64,000 bases of DNA from Nioella aestuarii (GTDB lineage Bacteria; Pseudomonadota; Alphaproteobacteria; Rhodobacterales; Rhodobacteraceae). The stretch lies in NCBI RefSeq assembly GCF_050896395.1, contig NZ_JBPBBA010000007.1, positions 1-64,000 on the forward strand. The letters run 5' to 3'. The notes beneath the pieces were generated by a model. The model had not been told where the DNA came from and made no database searches. It saw only the letters and a list, made by a program, of their open reading frames with translations. Of the stretch, positions 34,788 to 43,769 are shown one piece after another; within the stretch, counting starts at the first letter, position 1; every line of letters starts with the position of its first letter. The translations under genes were made by a program, and so were the position numbers.

Positions 34788-35744
34788 TTAGTCCTCGTCT
34801 TTCCGGCGATCCCTGTTCAGGAAAGATGCGACGCGTGGCGCGCTTGGCGTGCCGATGCGTGACCGTGACCGAAGAACCGGCTGATTGGAGCTGTCCTTGC
34901 GTCTGTCTTCACGCAGCACGATGTACAATCCCGATGCAATGATGATCCCGGTGCCGATCATGGTCATCTGGTCAAGTGTCTCCTCGAAGAAGATCGCGCC
35001 AAAGATGCTGGCCCAGATGATCTGGGAATATTGCATGGGCGCCACGATGACGGCCGGGGCCAAGCGGTAGGCGGTCACCAGGCTGGCCATCGCGATCAGC
35101 GCAAGCAACGCCACCACGGCCGAGGCGCCGAGGTCAATGAGTTCAACGGGTACGTAGACGAAGGGCAGCAGCGCACCCATCACCACGAAATTCACCAGCA
35201 GGGGGTAAAGCTGAAGAACCACGGTACGCTCTGCCCGGCCGATCTTGCGCATGATGATAGAGCTGAAGGCACTGAACACCGCCCCGAGCAAAGCAGCGGC
35301 GTGTCCAAGCGACAGGTCGGCACTGCCGGGGCGCAACACCACGATCACGCCTGCCAACCCAACGGCCACGGCCAACGCTCGGTGAATGCCTACGCGCTCT
35401 CCCAACATCGGGATTGCCAGAACGGTTACGAGCAAAGGCATAGCGAACAGTATGGGGTAGACCTGCGTCAGGGGCAGAACCGAAAAGGCATAGAAGGCAC
35501 AGGCGGCGCCGAATGCACCGCTGATTGTGCGCGCTGCAGTCCACCACGGATGCACGGGTAAAAGGGATCCGCCGTCCTGAGAGTCTCGGATCATCACGAA
35601 GATCAGCATTGGAAAACTGAACAGGACCGTGAAAAAGATGATCTGAATCGGGCTATAGCTGCCGCCAAGGAATTTGATCACCACGTCATGCGTGGCGAAA
35701 ACGGCAAAGGCGAGAAGCGCGAAGAGGGCGCCTTTCAGTTGCAT
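34788..35744 (-). CDS. DMT family (EamA) transporter
   Basis: Inner-membrane transporter of 318 residues with about ten hydrophobic segments arranged as two EamA repeats (first about 1-140, second about 150-285). ATG 35744 starts MQLKGALFALLAFAVF at the first segment; upstream in-frame sequence to 35834 is Cys-rich and not conserved-looking. The C-terminus is charged (EDRRKDSSNQ and later RDRRKDED). Such transporters export small metabolites, but the substrate cannot be told. Divergent from the Na/Pi transporter gene. Confidence 0.87.
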   Translation of the reverse strand: MQLKGALFALLAFAVFATHDVVIKFLGGSYSPIQIIFFTVLFSFPMLIFVMIRDSQDGGSLLPVHPWWTAARTISGAFGAACAFYAFSVLPLTQVYPILFAMPLLVTVLAIPMLGERVGIHRALAVAVGLAGVIVVLRPGSADLSLGHAAALLGAVFSAFSSIIMRKIGRAERTVVLQLYPLLVNFVVMGALLPFVYVPVELIDLGASAVVALLALIAMASLVTAYRLAPAVIVAPMQYSQIIWASIFGAIFFEETLDQMTMIGTGIIIASGLYIVLREDRRKDSSNQPVLRSRSRIGTPSAPRVASFLNRDRRKDED

Positions 35745-35884
35745 GGCAAAAATGTATCCAGGTTCCGGGGCGGGGCAACAGCAACATGGATCGGTGTGGC
35801 TGGCAACCCGCAATGGGCGACAATCGGACCGCATGGACGCAGACCGGCTGCCGTGGCACTACCACCAAGAGGGTGGTTTGACAA

Positions 35885-37495
35885 ATGACAGCTGAAATCC
35901 TCGTTCTGGCCGGTGGCGTTGGTCTCTTCCTTGTCGGGATGGAGATCATGACCGAAGCCCTGCGCGCCCTTGCCAGTCGCCATCTGCGATCATTTCTTGC
36001 GCGCTTTACCACGTCTCCACTGACCGGCACCCTGACCGGGGCTGCCAGCACTGCCGTGATCCAGTCGTCCTCGGCCACCATGGTCACTGTGATCGGGTTT
36101 GTTGGGGCAGGGCTGATGAGCTTCCCGCAAGCGATAGGGGTGATCTACGGGGCCAATGTGGGCACCACCTTTACCGGTTGGATCGTGGCGTTGCTCGGGC
36201 TGAAGCTTAGCCTTGGTACCATCGCGCTGCCCGTTTTGCTGGTCGCGGTTCTGGTGACGCTGTTTACACGCGGTCAGGTCGCCCGGACTGCACGGGCGGT
36301 GACTGGGTTCTGCCTGATCTTCATCGGGCTTGATATGATGAAAGATGCGGTTACAGGGTTCCAGGACTGGCTAAGCGCCGACATCTTGCCTGGTGACAGC
36401 TTTGTTGGCCGGGTCTTGCTTGTTTTGATCGGGGCGGGGATTACGATCGTTGTCCAGTCCTCCAGTGCGGCCCTTGCAGCGACACTGGTTCTACTGGCGG
36501 CAGGGTCGATCAGCTTGGGGCAGGGGGCCGCGCTTGTCATTGGAATGAATGTGGGCACGACCTTTACCGCGCTCTTGGTCACAATCGGCGGATCTCGTGA
36601 CATGTTGCGCACCGCCGTTGCCCACAGCATCTACAACATAGCTACCGGAGTGATTGTCTTTTCGCTGCTTGTGCCGTCTGTGCGGGCGCTTTCAACGGCG
36701 TTTCCGCAGGATGAAACCACGGCCCTTGTTGTGTTCCACACCCTGTTCAACGTAGCAGGCGCAGCAATCATGCTACCCTTCACGACCTCCTTTGCCCGGT
36801 TGATCGAACGGCTGGTTCCGGGTCGCGAAAGCGCGTTGACCGACGCACTGGATCGCCGCCTGTTGAATGACCCGAGTGCCGCGATGGATGCGGCCCGGAC
36901 AACGGCGCAAAGGATCATGCGGGCCGAGTTTGCGGCCGCGGGTGCGTACTTCAGCCCGGTCCAAGGTCCGTTGCCCGCCCCTCGAATTGCATTGCTGCAA
37001 GGGGCTCTGGACGACCTGCAACACTACCTGACCAAGATACGCCTTCCAGACGGCGAGACCGGCGTTGCCAATCGCTATGCCGCGCTTCTGCATATGTATG
37101 ACCACCTGAACAGGTTGGCGCATCAGCTGGTGGCGGAGGAGCTTTTGCCGGTTTTGCTGTCTGATCCCGGTCTGCGCCGCCCGGCGCTGGCCTTTGGCGC
37201 CGCCCTTCGGCGCTTTGCGGATGCCGATCACACGCCTGGCGCGGCCAAGATGACCCGTCTTGCGTCTTTGATTGCCGGGCGTGCACGGAACCTGCGCCGG
37301 TCTGCACTGTTGCGGGAACATGCGGGGCTTGTAAGCGTGCCTGAAGTGTTTGAACTGACCGATGCTATGCGCTGGCTTCAGCGAAGTTCGCATAACGCGG
37401 ACCGGGCGCTGTTCTATGCGGCATTGGCTGAGCATTCGCCGTCAGATCGTCCGATGCCAGGCCGCCTGATCCCGGACGAAGAAGGCGCCCACTAA
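35885..37495 (+). CDS. Na+/phosphate cotransporter family protein with PhoU-like tail
   Basis: Membrane protein of 536 residues. The first 300 or so residues contain two inverted NptA/Na-Pi-II repeats, each with a QSSSA signature (VIQSSSATMV and VVQSSSAALA). The region from about residue 340 on is hydrophilic and helical, with a PhoU-like character. It probably takes up inorganic phosphate with sodium. The terminator hairpin after it includes the stop codon. Confidence 0.9.
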   Translation: MTAEILVLAGGVGLFLVGMEIMTEALRALASRHLRSFLARFTTSPLTGTLTGAASTAVIQSSSATMVTVIGFVGAGLMSFPQAIGVIYGANVGTTFTGWIVALLGLKLSLGTIALPVLLVAVLVTLFTRGQVARTARAVTGFCLIFIGLDMMKDAVTGFQDWLSADILPGDSFVGRVLLVLIGAGITIVVQSSSAALAATLVLLAAGSISLGQGAALVIGMNVGTTFTALLVTIGGSRDMLRTAVAHSIYNIATGVIVFSLLVPSVRALSTAFPQDETTALVVFHTLFNVAGAAIMLPFTTSFARLIERLVPGRESALTDALDRRLLNDPSAAMDAARTTAQRIMRAEFAAAGAYFSPVQGPLPAPRIALLQGALDDLQHYLTKIRLPDGETGVANRYAALLHMYDHLNRLAHQLVAEELLPVLLSDPGLRRPALAFGAALRRFADADHTPGAAKMTRLASLIAGRARNLRRSALLREHAGLVSVPEVFELTDAMRWLQRSSHNADRALFYAALAEHSPSDRPMPGRLIPDEEGAH

Positions 37496-37506
37496 GGGCG
37501 CCTTTC
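37482..37506 (+). terminator. Terminator overlapping the Na/Pi transporter stop
   Basis: AAGGCGCCC (37482-37490) and GGGCGCCTT (37496-37504) with the loop ACTAA that contains the TAA stop codon, then TTTC. The stem overlaps the last codons of the transporter gene. Confidence 0.75.
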
Positions 37507-37511
37507 ATGTC

Positions 37512-37898
37512 TCATGAACAGGCCGAGGCGGTCCATTCGCTGGTTTCACCACGCCAGCACTGCTGGCGGTGGCCGTAGCCCACCAGTGTCCAGCCTGTTT
37601 CCGTTCGTTCCAGAACATATCTGCGCTGGACGGCGGAGACCGAGTCATCGGCCAGGCCAGTTTCCGTAATCTCGATGGTGAGATGTCCATCATCGCCGAT
37701 AGCGGAAGACAGGTTCAACGCAGGGCGGCCTTCGCCTTCCTCAGGAAATCCCAACACCCAATCGGAGACCAAAGTCATCGGCTGATCGTAGCTCGTGACT
37801 TCGGGAACCCGGAAATCAGAATACCCGTCCAGGATCTGAACACCGTCTGCCAAGGCTGGTGAGGCGCAAAGGAAAAAAGCTAAGAGAGATCGTTTCAT
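37512..37898 (-). CDS. Small secreted hypothetical protein
   Basis: Protein of 128 residues with signal peptide MKRSLLAFFLCASPALA. The mature part is beta-rich with two Cys near the C-terminus (QQCWRGETSEWTASACS) that could form a disulfide; I do not recognise a family. ATG 37898 is preceded by AAGG at 6-base spacing, but that AAGG lies in the 3' arm of a strong hairpin at 37905-37947, so translation may be regulated. It lies downstream of leuB on the same strand. Confidence 0.7.
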   Translation of the reverse strand: MKRSLLAFFLCASPALADGVQILDGYSDFRVPEVTSYDQPMTLVSDWVLGFPEEGEGRPALNLSSAIGDDGHLTIEITETGLADDSVSAVQRRYVLERTETGWTLVGYGHRQQCWRGETSEWTASACS

Positions 37899-37904
37899 GA
37901 AACA

Positions 37905-37947
37905 CCTTATGGCTAGGAATAGGGGAAACCTATCCTAGGCCATAAGG
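37905..37947 (-). promoter_or_regulatory. Long hairpin covering a ribosome-binding site
   Basis: Two 19-base arms (37905-37923 and 37929-37947) pair over 18 positions with one bulged base on each side and a five-base loop. On the minus strand the 3' arm ends in AAGG, the only SD-like sequence of the downstream gene, six bases before its ATG at 37898. It lies 23 bases after the leuB stop and may also serve as a processing signal. Only a weak T-tract follows, so pure termination is less likely. Confidence 0.6.
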
Positions 37948-37970
37948 CTGCGTCGAGGCAGAAGTTACTT

Positions 37971-39077
37971 TCAGAGGCTGGCATCCAGCTTGGCGACGAT
38001 GGCATCGCCCATTTCGCTGGTGCTGACAGGCGTTACACCCTCTTCGCCCAGAAGGTCCGCGGTGCGCACCCCGTCGGCAAGAACCTGCTCCACGGCCTTT
38101 TCAAGCCGATCGGCTTCCTCGCCCAGATCGAAGCTGTAGCGCAGCGCCATGGCGAAGCTGAGGATACAGGCGATCGGGTTGGCCTTGCCCTGGCCCGCGA
38201 TGTCGGGCGCCGAGCCGTGCACCGGTTCATACAGCGCCTTGGGGCGGCCATTGGCCATCGGTGCGCCGAGCGAGGCAGACGGCAGCATCCCGAGCGAGCC
38301 GGTGAGCATCGCGGCGGCATCCGAGAGCAGGTCGCCGAAGAGGTTGTCGGTCACGATCACATCGAACTGCTTGGGCCAGCGGCACAGCTGCATGGCGCCG
38401 GCGTCGGCGTACATGTGCGACAGCTCTACGTCCGGGTATTCCTCGTCATGGACCTTCTGGACCACTTCGCGCCACAGGATGCCCGATTCCATCACGTTGG
38501 CCTTTTCCATCGAGCAAACCTTGTTCCCGCGGCGGCGGGCCAGTTCAAAGGCCGACCGGGCCACGCGCTCGATCTCTGATTCCGTATAACGCTGCGTGTT
38601 GATGCCAACGCGCTCGTTGCCCTCTTCGAAGATGCCGCGCGGCTCGCCGAAGTAGATGCCAGAGGTCAGTTCGCGAACGATCATGATGTCGAGCCCGGCG
38701 ACAACATCCTTCTTCAGCGACGAGAAATCGGCCAGTGCGTCAAAGCACTGTGCAGGGCGAAGGTTGGAAAACAGGTCCATTTCCTTGCGCAGGCGCAGCA
38801 GGCCGCGCTCCGGCTTTACGCTGAAGTCGAGATTGTCATATTTCGGGCCACCCACGGCGCCCAGAAGAACCGCATCCACCTCTTGCGCTTTGGCCATGGT
38901 TTCATCGGTAAGCGGCGTGCCGTGCGCATCGTAGGAACAGCCGCCGACGAGCCCCTCACTCACGTCGAAGGCGATGTCGCGCTTGGCGCCGTACCAATCG
39001 ATGATCTTACGCACTTCGGTCATGACTTCGGGGCCAATGCCGTCACCGGGCAGGATAAGAAGCGAGGGGTTGCTCAT
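37971..39077 (-). CDS. leuB: 3-isopropylmalate dehydrogenase
   Basis: Oxidative decarboxylation step of leucine synthesis. The 368 residues include LLILPGDGIGPEVM, the conserved ERGLLRLRKEMDLFSNLRPA, LTSGIYFGEPRG and MLPSASLGAP with the C-terminal GSAPDIAGQGKANPIA motif. Start 39077 is chosen since it gives MSNPSLLILPGDG; 39089 is possible. Part of the minus-strand leucine group with leuD (43097) and leuC (47454). Confidence 0.96.
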   Translation of the reverse strand: MSNPSLLILPGDGIGPEVMTEVRKIIDWYGAKRDIAFDVSEGLVGGCSYDAHGTPLTDETMAKAQEVDAVLLGAVGGPKYDNLDFSVKPERGLLRLRKEMDLFSNLRPAQCFDALADFSSLKKDVVAGLDIMIVRELTSGIYFGEPRGIFEEGNERVGINTQRYTESEIERVARSAFELARRRGNKVCSMEKANVMESGILWREVVQKVHDEEYPDVELSHMYADAGAMQLCRWPKQFDVIVTDNLFGDLLSDAAAMLTGSLGMLPSASLGAPMANGRPKALYEPVHGSAPDIAGQGKANPIACILSFAMALRYSFDLGEEADRLEKAVEQVLADGVRTADLLGEEGVTPVSTSEMGDAIVAKLDASL

Positions 39078-39134
39078 GGGGTCGTCCATCCTTGATCTAG
39101 GGTCGCATCCGCGTAACGGGTGTGCGCCCGAGGG

Positions 39135-40025
39135 TCAAGAAAGGAAGGGGGAAAGCCCTTCGGCCAAAGCGTCCCACACGCGGGAAACACGAGGGGTGTG
39201 ACGCAAAGAGTCGTGTGCCGTTAGCCAGACAGGCAAGGACGGCATGGGCGCGTCAGGAAGGAGCCGGGTGACGCGCGGGTCGCGGGCACCGACGGCGATC
39301 TGCCCGATGCCAATCCCCGCACCTGCGCACACCAGTTCCCAGTAGGCAACCTGGTCGTCGGTGCGGATGGGAAAGCTTTCGCGCGTCACCTCCAGACCGA
39401 CCTCGCGAAAGCCGCGTATTATCCGGTCGTCGCGATCATAGCCGATGACGTCGTGGGTCAGAACATCGGCAAAGCCGGACGGAGTGCCGTGCCGCGAAAG
39501 ATAGGATGGGGCGGCAAAGAGGCCCAATTCCAGATTGCCCAGATGGCGGGTAATCATGTCCAGCTGCTTGGGCCGGTACATGCGTACCGCAATGTCGGCT
39601 TCGTGAAACAGCAGGTTTTCGGTTCGATCCGAAGACACGAGTTCGATCTCGATTTCGGGGAAATGTGCCCTGATATCCGCAATGATCGGTGGCAGCAGCA
39701 GGACCGAGACGAAGACGCTGGCCGTGATCCTGACTGGCCCGGCTTCGCGCTCGTCTCGCCCGGCGGCCGCCAACGCAACCTGACGCGCCCCGTCCCGCAT
39801 CGCCTCTGCTCCGGGGCGCAGGGCCTTTCCGAGATCTGAGAGGCTGAAACCGCGTGCGTGTCGGTCAAAAAGTGGCCCTCCGGCCTGATCTTCCAACATT
39901 CGGATATGGCGACCAAGGGTCGGCTGGCTCTGCCCAAGTTCCCGCGCGGCCGCAGACAGCGATCCGGTCTCGGCCACAGCCAGGAAGGATCGAATTAGCG
40001 TCCAGTCGAGAGGTAAGCTATCCAT
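39135..40025 (-). CDS. LysR family transcriptional regulator
   Basis: Regulator of 296 residues. The N-terminal winged-helix (about 1-65) includes LDWTLIRSFLAVAETGSLSAAARELGQSQPTLGRHI; the C-terminal part is a periplasmic-binding-like effector domain. Divergent from an NAD-dependent epimerase-like gene, with a 92-base gap, the usual arrangement in which a LysR protein controls the neighbour and itself. A palindrome overlaps its own start codon. Confidence 0.92.
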   Translation of the reverse strand: MDSLPLDWTLIRSFLAVAETGSLSAAARELGQSQPTLGRHIRMLEDQAGGPLFDRHARGFSLSDLGKALRPGAEAMRDGARQVALAAAGRDEREAGPVRITASVFVSVLLLPPIIADIRAHFPEIEIELVSSDRTENLLFHEADIAVRMYRPKQLDMITRHLGNLELGLFAAPSYLSRHGTPSGFADVLTHDVIGYDRDDRIIRGFREVGLEVTRESFPIRTDDQVAYWELVCAGAGIGIGQIAVGARDPRVTRLLPDAPMPSLPVWLTAHDSLRHTPRVSRVWDALAEGLSPFLS

Positions 40026-40037
40026 TCAATAATGAAT
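40024..40037. promoter_or_regulatory. Palindrome at the LysR start
   Basis: ATTCA and TGAAT are perfect inverted arms with four bases between, overlapping the LysR start codon. Its position, in the gap shared with the divergent gene, fits an autoregulatory operator, but no published motif is claimed. Confidence 0.35.
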
Positions 40038-40117
40038 ATCATATCTACGTTTCGGGGCAATAAACATCTGAAAGTGAATAGATTAGCTTTGGGTCAGACC
40101 ATGAAAAGGATCAACCC

Positions 40118-41020
40118 ATGACTCAGACCGCCCTCATACTCGGTGCCACAGGTCGTCTCGGACGCCACGCCGCCGAAGCCTTCTCTAACGCAGGTTGGGC
40201 CGTGCGCCAGTTCGATCGTCGAAAGGATGATCTGATGCAGGCCGCGCGCGGTGCCGATGTTATCGTGAATGGCTGGAACCCGCCCTACAGCCAGTGGCAG
40301 GCATCTGTGCCCGACTTGACCCGGCAGGTGATTGCTGCGGCAAAGGACAGCGGTGCCACGGTCATTATTCCGGGCAATGTCTATGTCTACGGGCCGGACA
40401 TGCCTCCGGTTATCGGGCCCGGCGTGGCACATCTGGCAGAGCATCCGCTTGGCCGAATCCGTCGCAATCTGGAAGACGCCTATCGCGATGCGGGTGTGCC
40501 GACGATCATCCTGCGCGCCGGTGATTTTCTGGACGAAGCAGCCAGTGGCAACTGGTTTGACTTGGTGTTGGCCAAACCGATTGCAAAGGGGCGTCTCACC
40601 TATCCTGGCGCGTTGGATTTGCCGCATGCCTGGGCCTGGTTGCCGGATGTGGCAGCCGCCATGGTTGGGCTGGCCAAAAACCGCGCCACGCTGCCCCGGT
40701 TCGCGGACCTTGCCTTTCCGGGCTACACCCTGACTGGCGAAGAACTGGCTGCCGCGTGTGGGGCTGCGCTGCATCGTCCTGTAGTGGCAAAAAGGATGAA
40801 CTGGTTGCCCATTCATCTTGCCAGACCATTTTGGAGGGAAGCGAAGCATCTGCTGGAAATGCGCTACCTATGGGAAACCCCGCATCAGTTGGATGGAACG
40901 GCTCTGGATGCTGTTCTGCCAGATCGCCAACGGACACCACTGACCTCAGTGCTCGCCCGGGCTCTCCAACACCAGATCGACCCAGACAAGACGGTGACGC
41001 GACGCGCCGTTGCCGTCTGA
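40118..41020 (+). CDS. NAD-dependent epimerase/dehydratase-like protein
   Basis: Rossmann-fold protein of 300 residues with a nucleotide-binding block ALILGATGRLGRHAAEAF and a later VIIPGNVYVYGPDMPP; the classical YxxxK is not clear, and instead RRNLEDAYRDAGVPTIILRAGDF occurs. This resembles the SDR-a/extended NAD(P)-binding group rather than a defined epimerase. It is probably controlled by the divergent LysR regulator. Its 3' end overlaps the convergent endonuclease/exonuclease pseudogene by 75 bases. Confidence 0.78.
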   Translation: MTQTALILGATGRLGRHAAEAFSNAGWAVRQFDRRKDDLMQAARGADVIVNGWNPPYSQWQASVPDLTRQVIAAAKDSGATVIIPGNVYVYGPDMPPVIGPGVAHLAEHPLGRIRRNLEDAYRDAGVPTIILRAGDFLDEAASGNWFDLVLAKPIAKGRLTYPGALDLPHAWAWLPDVAAAMVGLAKNRATLPRFADLAFPGYTLTGEELAAACGAALHRPVVAKRMNWLPIHLARPFWREAKHLLEMRYLWETPHQLDGTALDAVLPDRQRTPLTSVLARALQHQIDPDKTVTRRAVAV

Positions 41021-42135
41021 TCCACCCAATAGCGCCCGGTTGGGATCATCCCTGTCGGGCCACAGCACACCTGATCCGGTCACGGTCAGGCCGGACCACG
41101 GCAGGATGTAGCTCGCGCGTAGATTACCCGGATCGGGATCGGTCCAGTCGGCTGTGTCGGTGGCGTCACCCTCTTCGGCGCCACCGGCGCTAGACGGTCT
41201 GGGGTCTTGCAGCAAACTGTGCTCCAGAGCCGCCGACAGAGCGCCGCGCCGGGCCTCTCCATCCATGGGATCGGCGTTCAGCACCCCCAACAGCACAAAA
41301 GGTGGCTCTGGCAAGGGCGCGCCATTGGGCGACCATCCATCGAGCTGACGCAGCCAGAACCAAAGTTCGTCCTCGTTTCGGTGGCCATTACGGTCTTCTG
41401 GCCCGTCGAACACCGGAGGAGTTGCATGCAAGGTTAGCAGCCGCAAGGGGCCGCTGTCGGTGTCTATCGACACGTCCCAGGTGGCAACACTGGCCAGTCG
41501 TTGAACGGCCAGGGCCTCGGGGGCAGAACCAGCCCGGCCTGGCTGTCCGGCAGATCGCGCCACAGAAACCGGGAATGATCCCTGACATGACCAATGGGCA
41601 ACCGCGACAACAACGCAACACCGCCCTGCCCGGTGAAACGCCCATAGCCTTGCGCATCGCGCGCCCGTCCAAGCCGGCCATCACCGTCCATGTCCAGCCC
41701 CGTGGGAACCCCGGTATTTGGCGGCAGGGACAGGCGAAAGGGATAGTCCACCCCGGACAGGGCCAAGGCATCGGCAAATGCTGCAAGTGCGTGCCCTTCC
41801 AGGTCGTGGTCGAACCCTTGCATCAACAGAATGTCGGCATTCGCATGGGAGATGACGCCGATAACGGCCTCTACCTGCGTGTCATCCCCGCGCAGAATGT
41901 CACGCAGCAACAGTCCGGGTCCCTGACGGTAAAGCTCTGTGTGATAGGTGGCGATGCGGATCGTATCAGCGTGGACAGGCAAGCTGGCCAGCAGGCAGGA
42001 CAGGATCAGGCCGCAGCAAATTCGCCTTGTTCGGCCATGTCGCGGACCAGCTTCTTGCGCCGTTCCGTGATCATATGTGCGATCCGACCCATGGCCATGC
42101 CGCGCATCAGCAGGGAAACGGGAAGAACGCTCCAT
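40946..42135 (-). pseudogene. Endonuclease/exonuclease/phosphatase family gene, frameshifted
   Basis: Two abutting frames together encode one secreted or membrane-linked member of the endonuclease/exonuclease/phosphatase superfamily. The 5' frame holds LLLRDILRGDD, NADILLMQGFDHDLEG, GLDMDGDGRLG and GYGRFTGQGGVALLSRLPIG; the 3' frame holds EALAVQRLASVATWDVSID, LHATPPVFDGPEDRNG and ASRHRLVWVDLVLE. The break is at a run of five C on the coding strand (41519-41523); one more C would rejoin the frames. The start is unclear: the first in-frame ATG (42135) overlaps the upstream gene by 130 bases. It may be a real pseudogene or a base-call error. Confidence 0.75.
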
Positions 42136-42848
42136 AAGGTGACCATCCAGACCAGCGTAATCGGCGAGGCCCCGAGGGAAATGCCGAGATTGCCGATCCC
42201 GTAGCTCGCCAGTACAGGCATCAGGAATGGCAGGAAGAATCCTAAGATCAGGTTAATGCGGGAATCGCGGATCAACCTGGCAACAACATCTCCGCCCGCC
42301 GTGGGGTCGAATGTGGGCAGGTTGACCCAGACATTGAAACTGGTGTTGCGGTTGGGCCAGCTTTTCAGCCGCATCAGGATGGCGAAAACGCTGATCGTGA
42401 CCAGACCGATAAGAAAGCTCAGCCCACCCATGGTGCGCAGCATGGTCAGATCCGCTTGCGTCGCGCCTTCGGGCAGGAACACTTGCAACAGCCATATGGG
42501 GCTGTAGGTGAAATCCAGTGCATGGGCCAGAACAAGCCCGGTGGCATTCACGATCAGGGTCAGGCTGCCCGAGCCTTCGGGTGAGCCAGCCACAAGGCTG
42601 AGCAGGAACAGCGTGATGAAAATTCCGATGATGCGCACACGGTTGAAGGGCGGCGCATCTCGGAACTCGATCAGGCCGGGATAGGTAGAGGCGTATTCGG
42701 TGAATGTGAAACCGGCGGCAAACAGCGCAATGAGCATCACGACCTGCGTTCCGTCCGGCGAAGCTGCCGGAAGGAGCAAAGACGGTGTGGATATGACGAT
42801 CATTACAAGAATCGCCCGCACCACAGCGCTGGAAAGCTGTGCGATCAC
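42006..42848 (-). CDS. Integral membrane protein, unknown family
   Basis: Protein of 280 residues with several hydrophobic segments (about 5-30, 35-55, 75-95, 100-120, 140-165, 190-215, 220-250) and a charged C-terminus (MITERRKKLVRDMAEQGEF). I do not recognise the family; it looks like a conserved Rhodobacteraceae membrane protein of unknown function. It lies downstream of leuD but after a terminator, and its end overlaps the frameshifted phosphatase gene. Codon use is like its neighbours. Confidence 0.7.
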   Translation of the reverse strand: MIAQLSSAVVRAILVMIVISTPSLLLPAASPDGTQVVMLIALFAAGFTFTEYASTYPGLIEFRDAPPFNRVRIIGIFITLFLLSLVAGSPEGSGSLTLIVNATGLVLAHALDFTYSPIWLLQVFLPEGATQADLTMLRTMGGLSFLIGLVTISVFAILMRLKSWPNRNTSFNVWVNLPTFDPTAGGDVVARLIRDSRINLILGFFLPFLMPVLASYGIGNLGISLGASPITLVWMVTLWSVLPVSLLMRGMAMGRIAHMITERRKKLVRDMAEQGEFAAA

Positions 42849-43041
42849 TGCCTCAAACCCTCAACCTGGACGGACCTGTTTTTTGTGGCCCTTATTCCGG
42901 TCTTGACCCGACTGCCATCGGATTGCCTCAATTGCCACGATTTTGCCCATATTCGTCCCAATTCGCAAGTACCTGACTCTTCGTGAGGAATCACTGTGGC
43001 GATTTTGGGATGCTGACTGTCGCCCGATTGCATCACCGAGC

Positions 43042-43073
43042 AAAAAAGAAACCCCCCGGCAGGGCCGAGGGGC
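43042..43073 (-). terminator. Intrinsic terminator after leuD
   Basis: Arms around 43052-43060 and 43064-43072 (CCCCCCGGC with GCCGAGGGG) form a stem with a short loop. On the minus strand the stem is followed by TTTCTTTTTT. It lies 24 bases past the leuD stop. Confidence 0.85.
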
Positions 43074-43096
43074 TACATCTTGTTGTCAGCGGAAAA

Positions 43097-43702
43097 TCAG
43101 ACCCAAGGGCGGGCTTGGGCGGCCTTGGTCTCGAACGCTTCGATCGAGGCGGATTTTTCCATCGTCAGGCCGATATCGTCCAGCCCATTCAGCAGGCAGT
43201 GCTTACGGAAGGCATCGACCTCGAAGCTGATTGTTCCGCCATCGGGGCCGCTGATCGTCTGGTTTTCAAGATCCACGGTCAGGGTCGCATTGGCACCACG
43301 GCTTGCGTCGTCCATCAGCTTGTCGACCTCTTCCTGCGGCAGCACGATCGGCAGAATGCCGTTCTTGAAGCAGTTGTTGAAGAAGATGTCGGCAAATGAC
43401 GGCGCGATCACGCAGCGAATGCCAAAGTCCAACAGCGCCCAGGGCGCATGTTCGCGCGACGAACCGCAGCCGAAATTGTCACCGGCAACAAGGATCTCCG
43501 CATTCCGGTAGGCGGGCTTGTTCAGCACGAAATCCGCGATCTCGTTTCCGTCATCGTCATAGCGCATCTCGTCGAACAGGTTCACCCCAAGGCCAGACCG
43601 TTTGATGGTCTTCAGGAACTGCTTGGGGATGATCATGTCGGTGTCGACGTTGATCAGGGGCATCGGGGCGGCAATGCCGGTCAGCTTGGTGAACTTGTCC
43701 AT
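43097..43702 (-). CDS. leuD: 3-isopropylmalate dehydratase small subunit
   Basis: Small subunit (201 residues) of the leucine-pathway aconitase-like isomerase, partner of LeuC at 47454. It has the swivel-domain signatures NVDTDMIIPKQFL and LVAGDNFGCGSSREHAPWAL with a C-terminal FKNGILPIVL segment. Length is normal. Separated from leuC here by about 4 kb. Confidence 0.96.
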   Translation of the reverse strand: MDKFTKLTGIAAPMPLINVDTDMIIPKQFLKTIKRSGLGVNLFDEMRYDDDGNEIADFVLNKPAYRNAEILVAGDNFGCGSSREHAPWALLDFGIRCVIAPSFADIFFNNCFKNGILPIVLPQEEVDKLMDDASRGANATLTVDLENQTISGPDGGTISFEVDAFRKHCLLNGLDDIGLTMEKSASIEAFETKAAQARPWV

Positions 43703-43769
43703 GGGTCCGGGTCTCCTTCACGTCCGCGAAGGGGCATAGCGGCAATGCCGGGGCAACACAAGACGCGCC

